Source: CAKSQL01 sp045649415
Lineage (GTDB): Bacteria > Bacillota > Clostridia > UBA1381
Reading direction: 5' to 3'
Assembly (NCBI GenBank): GCA_045649415.1
Contig: JAZRPY010000003.1
Location: 1 to 38,773, forward strand
Length of the DNA: 38,773 nt
The notes under the pieces were generated by a model. That model ran no database searches. It was given only the letters and a program-made list of their open reading frames with translations, and was not told the origin of the DNA. Shown in pieces: positions 14,947 to 23,412 of the stretch. Numbering within the stretch: position 1 is the stretch's first letter; each line of letters starts with the position of its first letter. The translations under genes were made by a program, and so were the position numbers.

Positions 14947-15235
14947 GATATTAAATATGCTTGGTTTAGCAAAGAAAGCCGGTAAGGTCACAACCGGTGA
15001 GTTCTTAAGTGAAAAATCAATCAAATCAGGGGAGAGTAAGCTTATTATTATAGCTTGTGATACATCGGACAGAGGAAAAAAGAGCATAACTGATGCTTGC
15101 AAGTATTATAATGTAGAATATATAGAATATGCCGATAAGGAAAGTCTTGGAAGGATTACAGGCAGTAAAGCAAGAGCAGTTGTGTCGGTAAATGACTCCG
15201 GCTTTAAAGAGGCAATTTTAAAGAAATTGTCTTAA
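14939..15235 (+). CDS. ylxQ: L7Ae-family RNA-binding protein YlxQ
   Basis: A 98-residue protein of the L7Ae/L30e/S12e/Gadd45 superfamily (YlxQ, also called RplGA), expected to bind kink-turn RNA. It has MLGLAKKAGKVTTGEF, LIIIACDTSDRGKKS and the C-terminal VVSVNDSGFKEAIL, as in the family. It starts inside ylxR, so the two are probably translationally coupled. Its exact RNA target is not evident. Confidence 0.9.
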   Translation: MDKILNMLGLAKKAGKVTTGEFLSEKSIKSGESKLIIIACDTSDRGKKSITDACKYYNVEYIEYADKESLGRITGSKARAVVSVNDSGFKEAILKKLS

Positions 15236-15262
15236 TGAGGAATAGAAAGGAATGATGATAAT

Positions 15263-17668
15263 ATGGCAGTTAAGGTACAGGAATTAGCTAAGGAATTAAA
15301 TATAACAAATAAAGAAATTATAGAAAAGCTCAATAGCTTTGGATATGAGGTCAAGAATTATCAATCTGCTCTGGAGCCTGAGCAATTAGGTCTTATTATA
15401 GATATCTACACACAGATGCATGATATTGGTGATGAGATTTTGAAAAAGCCAAATAAGATGGCAGAGCCTAAAAAAGAAGAGCCAAAACAGGAAGAGCCTA
15501 AAAAAGCAGAGGTAAAGGAAGCATCAAAGCCTGAAGTTAAGAAGGAAGAGAAAAAGGAAGCTCCTAAGAAGGAGGAAGCTCCTAAAAAGGCAGAGCCTAA
15601 GAAGGAAGTAAAGCCTCAGCCTATGCCAAAAAAGAAAAAGGAGGAGGCTCCAAGAAAGGCAGAAACAATCGAACAGATTGAAAAGACTGCAGGTGCATTT
15701 GTTGTTGAAACCAAGAAGGAAGTAAGGTATGTTGACACAAGAACATCAACTGCAGACCTTGAAAAGATTGAAACAACCGAGAGATTGGAAAATATGGTCG
15801 GTGATGACTTGAGAAACCTTGACGGTGGCAGAAGCAAGAACAAGAAGAAAATGCGCAACATCGAAAAGAATATGGGAGAACAGGTTATCCAGAAGAAACC
15901 TGAAAAGAAGGAAAAAACTCCTGAATTTGTTGAAATTCCTGAGGAAATCACAGTTGGCGACCTTGCAGATAAATTGAAAAAGAGTGCTGCAGAAATAGTT
16001 AAAAAGCTTATGCTTCTCGGCATAATGGCAACAATTACCCAGACTATCGATTTTGATACTGCTTCATTGATTGCAGAGGAATTGGGAGTTGAGGTAAGAA
16101 AGGAAATAGTATTAACAAAAGAGGACATACTATTTACTGAGGAAGAGGATAAGCCAGAGGATTTAGTTTCGCGTCCTCCTGTTGTAGTTGTTATGGGACA
16201 TGTTGACCATGGTAAAACATCCTTGCTTGATGCCATCAGAAACACATCTGTAACCAGCACAGAGGCAGGTGGTATCACTCAGCACATCGGTGCATACAGT
16301 GTTCGTTTGAATGACAGGGACATCACATTTTTGGATACTCCTGGACACGAAGCCTTCACCACAATGCGTATAAGAGGTGCACAGGTAACAGATGTTGCGA
16401 TAATCGTGGTTGCTGCAGACGACGGAATTATGCCACAGACAATCGAAGCTATAAATCACGCAAAGGCAGCAGGTGTATCTATAGTTGTTGCAATAAATAA
16501 GATAGATAGAGAAAATGCAAATGTGGAAAGAGTAAAGCAAATGCTTGTTGAACACGAGCTTGTTCCTGAAGAATGGGGTGGTGACACAGTTTGTGTTGAA
16601 ATTTCTGCAAAGCATAATATTAACATTGACGGTTTGCTGGAAATGGTACTTTTAATTGCTGATATGAAGGAATTAAAGGCAAATCCGAATAAGCCTGCAA
16701 AGGGTACAGTTATTGAATCTCAAATTGATAAGGGCAGAGGTCCTGTTGCAACAGTTCTTGTTCAGGAGGGTACTTTGAATGTTGGAGATATCGTTATTGC
16801 AGGAACAGCAGTAGGTCATGTTAGAGCTATGGTGAATGATAAGGGCAGACGAGTTAAGGTTGCACCACCATCAACACCTGTTGAGATTTTAGGTCTTTCG
16901 GAAGCTCCTATGGGTGGAGATGTGTTCCATGTTGTTAAGGACGAAAAGCTTGCCCGTGATGTTGCAGAGGCAAGAAAGCGTGAGCAGAAGGAATCAAAAT
17001 TCAATTCAACTGTTAAAGTATCACTCGACAACCTGTTCTCACAGATTGACGAGGGTAATATGAAGGAATTGAGTATTATCATCAAAGCCGATGTTCAGGG
17101 CTCGGTTGAGGCAGTTCGTCAATCCTTGGAGAAGCTATCAAATGAAGAGGTGAGAGTTCGTGCAATTCATGGTGGCGTTGGTGCTATCAATGAATCGGAT
17201 GTTATGCTTGCTAACGCTTCAAATGCTATTATTGTAGGCTTCAATGTCCGTCCTGACGCAGGTGCATCTGCAGCAGCAGAACGCCAGGAGGTAGATATCA
17301 GATTATATAGAGTTATCTATCAGGCAATTGAGGAGATTGAGGCTGCTATGAAGGGTATGTTAGATCCTGAATTTAAAGAGGTTGTTATTGGACATGCGGA
17401 GGTGCGCCAGACATTCAAAGTATCAGGCGTAGGCACAATTGCAGGCTGTTATGTAACCGATGGTAAGATTGCAAGAAATGCACAAATCAGACTTGTTCGT
17501 GACGGAATTGTTGTTCACGAGGGAGAAATTGATAGCTTGAAGCGTTTCAAGGATGATGCCAAGGAGGTTATGGAAAACTTCGAATGTGGTATCGGAATTG
17601 ATAGGTTCAATGATATTAAAGACGGAGATGTTATCGAATGTTTCGTTATGGAGGAAATTGAGAGATAA
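15263..17668 (+). CDS. infB: Translation initiation factor IF-2
   Basis: An 801-residue IF-2 that brings initiator tRNA to the 30S subunit and promotes subunit joining. The IF2-N domain is at about 1-50. A lysine/glutamate/proline-rich, repeat-like linker spans about 66-135 (blocks such as EEPKKAEVKEA and EAPKKEEAPKK). A second N-domain lies near 225-285. The G domain has GHVDHGKT at 312-319, DTPGHEAF and NKID, followed by domains II-IV. Length is normal for the short-linker Firmicute type. Confidence 0.98.
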   Translation: MAVKVQELAKELNITNKEIIEKLNSFGYEVKNYQSALEPEQLGLIIDIYTQMHDIGDEILKKPNKMAEPKKEEPKQEEPKKAEVKEASKPEVKKEEKKEAPKKEEAPKKAEPKKEVKPQPMPKKKKEEAPRKAETIEQIEKTAGAFVVETKKEVRYVDTRTSTADLEKIETTERLENMVGDDLRNLDGGRSKNKKKMRNIEKNMGEQVIQKKPEKKEKTPEFVEIPEEITVGDLADKLKKSAAEIVKKLMLLGIMATITQTIDFDTASLIAEELGVEVRKEIVLTKEDILFTEEEDKPEDLVSRPPVVVVMGHVDHGKTSLLDAIRNTSVTSTEAGGITQHIGAYSVRLNDRDITFLDTPGHEAFTTMRIRGAQVTDVAIIVVAADDGIMPQTIEAINHAKAAGVSIVVAINKIDRENANVERVKQMLVEHELVPEEWGGDTVCVEISAKHNINIDGLLEMVLLIADMKELKANPNKPAKGTVIESQIDKGRGPVATVLVQEGTLNVGDIVIAGTAVGHVRAMVNDKGRRVKVAPPSTPVEILGLSEAPMGGDVFHVVKDEKLARDVAEARKREQKESKFNSTVKVSLDNLFSQIDEGNMKELSIIIKADVQGSVEAVRQSLEKLSNEEVRVRAIHGGVGAINESDVMLANASNAIIVGFNVRPDAGASAAAERQEVDIRLYRVIYQAIEEIEAAMKGMLDPEFKEVVIGHAEVRQTFKVSGVGTIAGCYVTDGKIARNAQIRLVRDGIVVHEGEIDSLKRFKDDAKEVMENFECGIGIDRFNDIKDGDVIECFVMEEIER

Positions 17669-17691
17669 TCGATAGCAGAAAGGAAAATAAA

Positions 17692-18042
17692 ATGGCTAAA
17701 GATAGAATAAATAAGATTAACGAAGAGGTTAGGCGTGAGTTATGTGCCATTTTAAGAGAGGTTAAAGACTCAAGAATCCCAATGCTCACAAGTGTCGTGG
17801 CAGTAAATGTTACCAATGATTTGAGCTATGCCAAGGTATATGTTAGCGTTATGGGAGATGATGAGGTAAAGAAAAAGGCTCTGGAGGGATTGAAAAGTGC
17901 TTCAAGCTTTATGAGAAGGGAAGTTAGCAGACGAGTTCAGCTTCGTCACACCCCTGAGCTTATTTTTGAGCTTGATAACTCCATTGAGCATGGTGCACAC
18001 ATAAACGCAGTTTTGTCCTCCTTAAAAAAAGAGGAAAACTAA
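17692..18042 (+). CDS. rbfA: Ribosome-binding factor A
   Basis: A 116-residue RbfA, a cold-shock-associated factor for late 30S maturation that binds near 16S helix 1. The KH-like fold is seen in INEEVRRELCAILREVKD, LSYAKVYVSVMG and RHTPELIFELDNSIEHG. It follows infB by 23 bases and is the last gene before a terminator hairpin. Confidence 0.96.
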   Translation: MAKDRINKINEEVRRELCAILREVKDSRIPMLTSVVAVNVTNDLSYAKVYVSVMGDDEVKKKALEGLKSASSFMRREVSRRVQLRHTPELIFELDNSIEHGAHINAVLSSLKKEEN

Positions 18043-18052
18043 CCAAAATAAT

Positions 18053-18097
18053 AAAACCGATTCAGGTAGCTTTGGCTACGCTGAGTCGGTTTTAGTA
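18053..18097 (+). terminator. Terminator after rbfA
   Basis: A long stem: AAAACCGATTCAG-GTAGC (18053-18070) pairs with GCTACGCTGAGTCGGTTTT (18075-18093) with one U-G pair, one bulged C and a 4-nt loop. The closing T run is short, so readthrough into nrnA is possible; no separate promoter is seen for nrnA. Confidence 0.75.
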
Positions 18098-18129
18098 GCT
18101 TTTAATATAAGTTAATGAAGGGATATATT

Positions 18130-19086
18130 ATGAAAAAGATTATAAAGCTCATAAAAAAAGCCAACAGTGTTGCAATCCTCACTCATATCAGCGAGGATGC
18201 AGATGCAGTTGGAAGTGCAATGGCATTTGATGAAGCTATGAAGACAATGGGTAAAACCTCAGTTATATATGTAAGTGAAAAGCCTGAGTCCTGCCTTGAG
18301 TTTCTTGGTGATAATTATGTTATATATAAAAAAGGTGACATAGTACCTCAATATGATTTGTGTGTAAGCTTAGATAGTGCCGATGAAAAGAGAATGGGTT
18401 CGAGAATTGAGATTTTCAACAACGCAAAACACACTGTCTGCATTGACCATCATCACACCAATAAAGGCTTTGCAAATGAGAATTTCATTGACGGAAATGC
18501 GTCCTCAACAGGTGAGATAATCTATGACTTTTTAAAGGCATTAAGAGTAAAGATAACAAAGAAAATTGCAGAATATCTCTATGCCTCTATATCAGGGGAC
18601 ACAGGGAGCTTTATGTATAGCTCAACATCACCTAAAACCCATAAGATTGCATCAGAGCTTTTAGAAAAAGGTATTGACCAGGCATATATATCAAGAATGT
18701 TATTTGATACCGAGTCTAAGGAAAAAATAAAACTAGAGGGACATATAATGGCAAATATTCACGAGTATTTTGACGGGAAGCTTTGCATAGCTGTAGTGGA
18801 TAAGAAAATGCTTGAGGAATTTGGTGTTGAGGAAAAGGAGCTTGGGGATATAGTGAATATTCCAAGAAAAATCAAGGGTTGCGAAATTGCAGTATCCATA
18901 AGAGAAAACACCGATAAAACAAAAATGAGCCTTCGTTCCAATGGAATATATGATGTTTCCCTGTTTGCAGTCAAATTCAATGGAGGGGGACATAAAATGG
19001 CCTCAGGAGTTTCTATGGAATGTGATATTGAAGAGGCAGAAAAAAGAATTATAGATTTTTGCAAGGAAAATTATTTTAAAAACTAA
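18130..19086 (+). CDS. nrnA: DHH-family phosphoesterase, NrnA type
   Basis: A 318-residue bifunctional oligoribonuclease/pAp-phosphatase-type protein that degrades 2-5-nt RNA and 3'-phosphoadenosine-5'-phosphate. Metal-binding motifs are THISEDADAVGSA, SLDSAD, and DHHHT in place of DHH plus extra His; the DHHA1 domain carries GGGHKMASG. ATG 18130 has GAAGGGA six bases upstream; an ATG five codons earlier is less well placed. In Firmicutes rbfA-nrnA is commonly followed by truB and ribF; here it is followed by tRNA-modification genes instead. Some DHH-DHHA1 proteins act on cyclic dinucleotides, so substrate is inferred. Confidence 0.9.
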   Translation: MKKIIKLIKKANSVAILTHISEDADAVGSAMAFDEAMKTMGKTSVIYVSEKPESCLEFLGDNYVIYKKGDIVPQYDLCVSLDSADEKRMGSRIEIFNNAKHTVCIDHHHTNKGFANENFIDGNASSTGEIIYDFLKALRVKITKKIAEYLYASISGDTGSFMYSSTSPKTHKIASELLEKGIDQAYISRMLFDTESKEKIKLEGHIMANIHEYFDGKLCIAVVDKKMLEEFGVEEKELGDIVNIPRKIKGCEIAVSIRENTDKTKMSLRSNGIYDVSLFAVKFNGGGHKMASGVSMECDIEEAEKRIIDFCKENYFKN

Positions 19087-19106
19087 GGCGTTGAGAGGAA
19101 CAATAA

Positions 19107-19760
19107 ATGGTTGAATATGATAAGGATGCCATAGTTCATCCGTATATAACAGAGTATTTAAGAGAGGTAACTCCAAAAAGCGAAGGCTTTTTGGCAGAGC
19201 TTGAGGAGTATGCCGATAAAAATTCAGTACCGATTGTGCAACCTGAAACGGCACAGCTTTTAAGAACATTGGTGAGAATAACAAAGCCTGAAAGAATTTT
19301 AGAGGTGGGGTGTGCCATAGGCTATTCTGCAATTTTGATGGCAGAGGAATGTGAAGGCACAATCTCCACTCTGGAATATAATGAAGAAATGGCAGAAATT
19401 GCAGAGGAAAATATAAAAAAAGCAGGACTTTCTGAAAGAATTCACATAATAAAGGCAGATGCAAGAGAGTATGTGAAGAATCTTTCTGGCGAGTACGACA
19501 TAATCTTTCTTGATGGACCAAAAGCACATTATATTCATATGCTTAACGATTGTGTAAGACTATTGAAAAAAGGTGGAATACTTATTGCAGATAATGTGCT
19601 ATATAAGGGGATGACTGCAGATGAGGAGCATGTTATCCGTAGAAAAATCACCATTGTGAAAAGACTGAAGCACTTTATTTTAGCACAAATGCAAAGAGAG
19701 GACTTAAAGGCAGTATTGTTGCCGTTAGGTGATGGAGTGACAGTTGCAGTCAAAATTTGA
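19107..19760 (+). CDS. trmR: O-methyltransferase, TrmR-like (YrrM)
   Basis: A 217-residue SAM-dependent O-methyltransferase of the YrrM family. The SAM motif ILEVGCAIGYSAILMAEE, acidic TLEYNEE and the metal-binding IIFLDGPKAHY and LIADNVLYKG motifs are typical of the catechol-OMT fold. In Bacillus the TrmR member methylates 5-hydroxyuridine at tRNA position 34 to 5-methoxyuridine. The next gene is a U32 protein of the type that makes 5-hydroxyuridine, which supports this role over small-molecule methylation. GAGAGGAA precedes the ATG. Confidence 0.83.
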   Translation: MVEYDKDAIVHPYITEYLREVTPKSEGFLAELEEYADKNSVPIVQPETAQLLRTLVRITKPERILEVGCAIGYSAILMAEECEGTISTLEYNEEMAEIAEENIKKAGLSERIHIIKADAREYVKNLSGEYDIIFLDGPKAHYIHMLNDCVRLLKKGGILIADNVLYKGMTADEEHVIRRKITIVKRLKHFILAQMQREDLKAVLLPLGDGVTVAVKI

Positions 19761-19789
19761 AATAGCTTGGTGAGAAAGGATGAAACAGA

Positions 19790-21013
19790 ATGAAAAGACC
19801 TGAATTGTTAGCACCTGGTGGTAGCTTGGAAAAGCTAATAACCGCTATTGATTATGGTGCTGACGCAGTATATATAGGTGGAGAAGCTTTCAGTTTGAGA
19901 GTGGCTGCCGAGAACTTTTCCTATGAGGATATGAAAAGGGGATTGGAGTATGCTCATAAGAGGGATAAAAAGGTATATTTAACTGCCAATATATTCCCTC
20001 ATAACAAGGATGTTGAAGAATTATATAATTTCATTGAAGAGGTCAAGCCTATGGGTTTTGACGGAGTATTGACTGCTGATTTGGGAGTTTTTTCGGCTTT
20101 TTCAGAATTAGCTCCCAATATACCATTGCATATAAGCACTCAGGCAAACAATGTGAATTACCTGTCGGCAAAAAAATGGTATGAACTTGGAGCAAAAAGA
20201 GTTGTTCTTGCACGAGAGCTTAGCCTTCAGGAAATAAAGGAAATCAGGAATAATGTGCCTGAGGACTTGGAGCTTGAGGCATTTGTTCATGGAGCTATGT
20301 GCATATCCTATTCGGGAAGATGCCTTTTGTCTAATTATATGACACAAAGGGATGCAAATCAAGGAGCTTGTGCACATCCGTGCAGATGGAATTATTCACT
20401 AATGGAGGAAACTCGTCCAGGTGAATATATGAAGGTGTATGAGAATGAAAGAGGAACTTTTATTTTCAATTCCAAGGATTTGTGCCTGATAGAGCATATC
20501 CCACAACTGATTGAAAGTGGTATTCATAGCTTTAAAATTGAGGGCAGAGTTAAAACCTCATACTATGTGGCAACTGTGGTTAAGGCGTACAGAGAGGAAA
20601 TTGACAGATATTTGGAAAATCCTGATAAGTATGAGTTTGATAAGAATCAGTTGGAGGAGCTATGTAAGGTAAGCCATCGTCCATATACCAAGGGCTTTGC
20701 ATTCAGAAAGCCTGATGGAAATGAACAGGTATATACCAACAGCTCATATATAAGGGACTATGACCTTGTGGGTATCGTGAAGGACTATAATGAGGAAACA
20801 AAAATTGCCGAAATCACTCAACGAAACAGATTTTTCAAGGGTGACGAAGTAGAAATAATCCAACCCAACAAGCCTTTTATAAAGCATATTGTGGATTATA
20901 TGAAAAATGAAAAAGATGAGGATGTTGATGTAGCACCTCATGCAGAAATGATAGTGAAGCTAAAAGTGGATACTCCCTTAATCCCGGGCGCAATGGTAAG
21001 AAAGAAAAGATAA
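19790..21013 (+). CDS. Peptidase U32 family protein, TrhP-like tRNA hydroxylation protein
   Basis: A 407-residue U32-family protein. It opens with ELLAPGGSLEKLITAIDYGADAVY and has the hallmark FVHGAMCISYSGRCLLSNY with CAHPCRW, whose cysteines are thought to bind an iron-sulphur cluster. The family includes TrhP (YegQ, YrrO), which hydroxylates U34 of tRNA using prephenate. Next to trmR, it completes a two-step 5-methoxyuridine pathway. Bacillus has two such U32 genes (yrrN, yrrO); only one is present here. A terminator follows the stop. Confidence 0.85.
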   Translation: MKRPELLAPGGSLEKLITAIDYGADAVYIGGEAFSLRVAAENFSYEDMKRGLEYAHKRDKKVYLTANIFPHNKDVEELYNFIEEVKPMGFDGVLTADLGVFSAFSELAPNIPLHISTQANNVNYLSAKKWYELGAKRVVLARELSLQEIKEIRNNVPEDLELEAFVHGAMCISYSGRCLLSNYMTQRDANQGACAHPCRWNYSLMEETRPGEYMKVYENERGTFIFNSKDLCLIEHIPQLIESGIHSFKIEGRVKTSYYVATVVKAYREEIDRYLENPDKYEFDKNQLEELCKVSHRPYTKGFAFRKPDGNEQVYTNSSYIRDYDLVGIVKDYNEETKIAEITQRNRFFKGDEVEIIQPNKPFIKHIVDYMKNEKDEDVDVAPHAEMIVKLKVDTPLIPGAMVRKKR

Positions 21014-21015
21014 GT

Positions 21016-21054
21016 AAAAAAGGAGTTGTTTTGATAAATGACTCCTTTTTTTCA
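21016..21054 (+). terminator. Terminator after the U32 gene
   Basis: AAAAAAGGAGT (21016-21026) pairs with ACTCCTTTTTT (21041-21051) over a 14-nt loop, followed by more T. It may also terminate in the opposite direction. Confidence 0.85.
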
Positions 21055-21133
21055 TTTTTAGACAAAAAATATCAAGTTTTATAAAAATTTAGCGTATATA
21101 AAGAGATTTTTGTTAAAAATATATAAAAATTTC

Positions 21134-21162
21134 TTGACAAAAAATTCCTGATATGCTATAAT
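21134..21162 (+). promoter_or_regulatory. Sigma-A promoter of sigH
   Basis: Perfect TTGACA (21134-21139) and perfect TATAAT (21157-21162) with a 17-bp spacer and an extended -10 TG. A strong vegetative promoter for a sporulation sigma gene. Confidence 0.88.
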
Positions 21163-21206
21163 AATCCTATGGTTAAATTGTAGAATACTTTTAGGGGGAA
21201 GTTAGG

Positions 21207-21815
21207 ATGACGCCGGATTTACAGCTTTGTAAGTTATCAGATGAACAGGTTGTTGAGCTGGCAAAGTCAGGGAGTAGGGAGGCCTACGACCACATTATAA
21301 CAAGGTACAGAAATTATGTCTATGCCAAGGCAAAATCCTATTATATCAAGGGCGCGGACCAGGATGATTTAATCCAGGAGGGTATGATAGGTCTTTATAA
21401 GGCAGTCAAGGACTATAATCCTGAGTTGTCAACCTTTGCAGGTTTTGCAAAGGTGTGTGTGGTGAGGCAGATGATAACTGCAGTTAAGAATTCCACTCGG
21501 AATAAGCATATGCCCCTGAACACTTATGTGTCTATTGAGGGTAGCTTTGAAGGGGAAGCAGAAGGTGTTTTGGATATTCCTGATAACAAGAATTCACCTG
21601 ACCCTGAAAGTATAATGATTGACCGTGAAAGCTTGTCCGGAATAGAGTTCCAGATAAACCAAAGCCTTTCTAAATTTGAATCAGAGGTTTTAGCATACTA
21701 TCTTGACGGATTTTCCTATCAGGATATTGCAACCAAGGTGAAAAAAGATGTGAAGGCTGTGGATAATGCAATTCAACGCATCAGAAAAAAATTGGAAAAT
21801 GTTCTGGATAAATAA
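21207..21815 (+). CDS. sigH: RNA polymerase sigma-H factor (stationary phase/sporulation)
   Basis: A 202-residue sigma-70 family factor of the SigH (sigma-30) type that directs early stationary-phase and sporulation transcription. Region 2 shows DDLIQEGMIGLYKAVKDYNPELSTFAGFA and VRQMITAVKNSTRNKH; region 4 shows SKFESEVLAYYLDGFSYQDIA and AIQRIRKKL. ATG 21207 follows GGGGGAA. With yqfC and yqfD it supports a spore-forming lineage. A structured RNA and a zinc-ribbon gene follow before the terminator. Confidence 0.93.
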   Translation: MTPDLQLCKLSDEQVVELAKSGSREAYDHIITRYRNYVYAKAKSYYIKGADQDDLIQEGMIGLYKAVKDYNPELSTFAGFAKVCVVRQMITAVKNSTRNKHMPLNTYVSIEGSFEGEAEGVLDIPDNKNSPDPESIMIDRESLSGIEFQINQSLSKFESEVLAYYLDGFSYQDIATKVKKDVKAVDNAIQRIRKKLENVLDK

Positions 21816-21818
21816 TAT

Positions 21819-21887
21819 CTGTCCTGCTCAAAAAAGTGAGGGATACTAAGAACTTTGTGTCAATCGGTGCAAATCCGTTCAGGACAG
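21819..21887 (+). ncRNA. Cloverleaf-like structured RNA of unknown class
   Basis: Four helices meet in one junction. P1 is CTGTCCTG (21819-21826) with CAGGACAG (21880-21887). P2 is CTCA (21827-21830) with TGAG (21837-21840). P3 is GATAC (21842-21846) with GTGTC (21857-21861). P4 is CGG (21865-21867) with CCG (21875-21877) around the loop TGCAAAT. P4 resembles a tRNA T arm in size and loop and abuts the last 7 bases of P1, as in tRNA. However, there is no CCA, the middle loops are irregular and one T-stem pair is mismatched. It may be a tRNA-derived remnant, a leader element of the zinc-ribbon gene or a 3' element of sigH. Helices are seen; function is unknown. Confidence 0.5.
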
Positions 21888-21929
21888 GGAAAAATTATTT
21901 ATTTATCTATTCAAAGCGAGGGAAAAAAC

Positions 21930-22199
21930 ATGTACGAAGACAAAACATTGGTATGTAAAGACTGTGGTCAGGAATTCATCTTTTCTGCAGGCGAACAGGA
22001 ATTTTATGCTGAAAAAGGCTTTCAGAATGAGCCAATCCGTTGTAAGGATTGCAGAATTGCCAGAAAAAATAGCATAAGACAAAATAGGGAAATGTATGAG
22101 ATTGTTTGTGCAGATTGTGGTAAGGTGGATAAAGTTCCTTTCATGCCCAAGAATGACAGACCTGTATATTGCAGTGAATGCTTTGAAGCTCACAAATAA
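21930..22199 (+). CDS. Double zinc-ribbon protein
   Basis: An 89-residue protein with two four-cysteine zinc ribbons: Cys9, Cys12, Cys38, Cys41 and Cys60, Cys63, Cys81, Cys84. The first half (TLVCKDCGQEFIFSAGEQEF, then CKDCR) matches a widespread probable zinc-ribbon domain; the second (IVCADCGKVDKVPFMP, then VYCSECF) matches the CxxC zinc-binding domain often fused to it. Function is unknown; nucleic-acid binding is plausible. ATG 21930 is preceded by GCGAGGG; an in-frame GTG at 21855 lies inside the structured RNA. It probably shares the sigH transcript. Confidence 0.88.
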   Translation: MYEDKTLVCKDCGQEFIFSAGEQEFYAEKGFQNEPIRCKDCRIARKNSIRQNREMYEIVCADCGKVDKVPFMPKNDRPVYCSECFEAHK

Positions 22200-22221
22200 T
22201 ATATAAATTAACTTGTACATT

Positions 22222-22256
22222 AAAAGGGATTGGTTTTTCACCAATCCCTTTTTTTA
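22222..22256. terminator. Bidirectional terminator between convergent genes
   Basis: A 13-bp stem (22222-22234 with 22240-22252) around a 5-nt loop, with A and T runs on its two sides. It serves the zinc-ribbon gene on the plus strand and the methyltransferase gene on the minus strand. Confidence 0.92.
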
Positions 22257-22262
22257 CATTCT

Positions 22263-23393
22263 CTATTCAGTTGGCTTTTTGCCGAAGTACTGATAAATAT
22301 TGCATTTTATCATTCCGTTATATATTTTTCGTTTCTTATTTGCCACTCGTCCAAAATGCTTTTCAAAGTTCTCATTTGATGCTATTATATAGTACGACCA
22401 ATCCTGAAGCTTGGAAAAGCTTTTCCAAATTTCTCCATATAGCTTTTCACATTCTCTTATATCTCCAAGCCTTTCACCATAGGGTGGATTGGTGATAATA
22501 GAGCCATATGGCTTATCAAGATAAAAGTCCTCAGCCTTCATAACTCTGGGTATAACCACATCCTCAACCATAGCAAGCTTTGCGTTTTGTTTTGCAATTT
22601 CGACTGTGTCGGGGTTTATGTCGGAGGCGTATATCTCAAGAGGCAAATCCCTTTTTAATGACATTGCCTCCTCTCTTGCACTTTCCCACAATGACTTATC
22701 TATAAACCGAAATGATTCACCACGGAAGCTTCTTGTTAAGCCAGGTGCAATATTTCTTTTAAACATAGCGGCCTCAATTGGAATTGTTCCCGAGCCACAA
22801 AATGGGTCACATAAAGGGTACTCAAATTTCCAATAGCTCATCATTACCATTGCAGCAGCAATTGTTTCCTTTAAAGGTGCTTCGTTTGAAACCTGTCTGT
22901 AGCCACGCTTGTGAAGACCTTCTCCTGATGTGTCAATCATAAGAGTAACCTTGTCCTTCAAAATTGAAAACTGCACCTGATAAACTTCCTCATCTTCAGG
23001 TAGCCACTCAACAGAATAGCTATCGGACAAGGACTTAGCAATTGCCTTTTTAACAATTGCCTGACAATCCCTGATGCTTGCCAATTTTGATTTTAAGGAA
23101 TACCCTTTAACAGGGAAGGCGCCACTCTTAGAAATCCATCTGCTCCAATCAATATTTTTTGTGCCCTCAAAAAGCTCCTCAAAGGAAAATGCTGAAAATT
23201 CTCCTGCTTTTATTAATACTCTCTCACCTGTTCGAAGCCATATATTCGCTCTGCATATAGCGTCGGCACCACCCTTGAAGGTAACTCTTCCGTCCTCTAC
23301 AGATACAACCTCATACCCTAATCTTTTGATTTCACGACTAACAAATGCCTCCATTCCAAACAGAGTCGGCACAATTAGTTCAAATTCATCCAT
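22263..23393 (-). CDS. THUMP-domain class I SAM-dependent rRNA methyltransferase (YpsC/RlmL-N type)
   Basis: A 376-residue RNA methyltransferase. An N-terminal ferredoxin-like and THUMP region (FELIVPTLFGMEAFVSREIK, FPVKGYSLKSKLASIRDCQ) binds RNA. The Rossmann methyltransferase domain has DPFCGSGTIPIEAA, ASDINPDTVEIAKQNA and the N6/N2 methylase motif TNPPYGERLG. The family includes RlmL, which makes m2G2445 in 23S rRNA, and the Bacillus YpsC. The start giving MDEFELIVPT has GGAG nine bases upstream; an ATG five codons earlier is also in frame. It lies 19 bases after RNase R on the same strand, so the two are probably co-transcribed. Confidence 0.88.
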   Translation of the reverse strand: MDEFELIVPTLFGMEAFVSREIKRLGYEVVSVEDGRVTFKGGADAICRANIWLRTGERVLIKAGEFSAFSFEELFEGTKNIDWSRWISKSGAFPVKGYSLKSKLASIRDCQAIVKKAIAKSLSDSYSVEWLPEDEEVYQVQFSILKDKVTLMIDTSGEGLHKRGYRQVSNEAPLKETIAAAMVMMSYWKFEYPLCDPFCGSGTIPIEAAMFKRNIAPGLTRSFRGESFRFIDKSLWESAREEAMSLKRDLPLEIYASDINPDTVEIAKQNAKLAMVEDVVIPRVMKAEDFYLDKPYGSIITNPPYGERLGDIRECEKLYGEIWKSFSKLQDWSYYIIASNENFEKHFGRVANKKRKIYNGMIKCNIYQYFGKKPTE

Positions 23394-23412
23394 ATTTCCA
23401 CTCTCCATTTAT

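Noticed and set aside
15616..16278. Minus-strand open frame of 220 codons opposite infB
   Set aside because: The frame mirrors the strongly biased codons of infB; it has no ribosome binding site, promoter or recognisable domain.
21862..21887. Possible cobalamin riboswitch core (AATCGGTGCAAATCCG)
   Set aside because: The short match resembles the B12-box segment, but the rest of the conserved core and the flanking helices are absent, and the fold is better explained as a cloverleaf with a T-arm-like loop.
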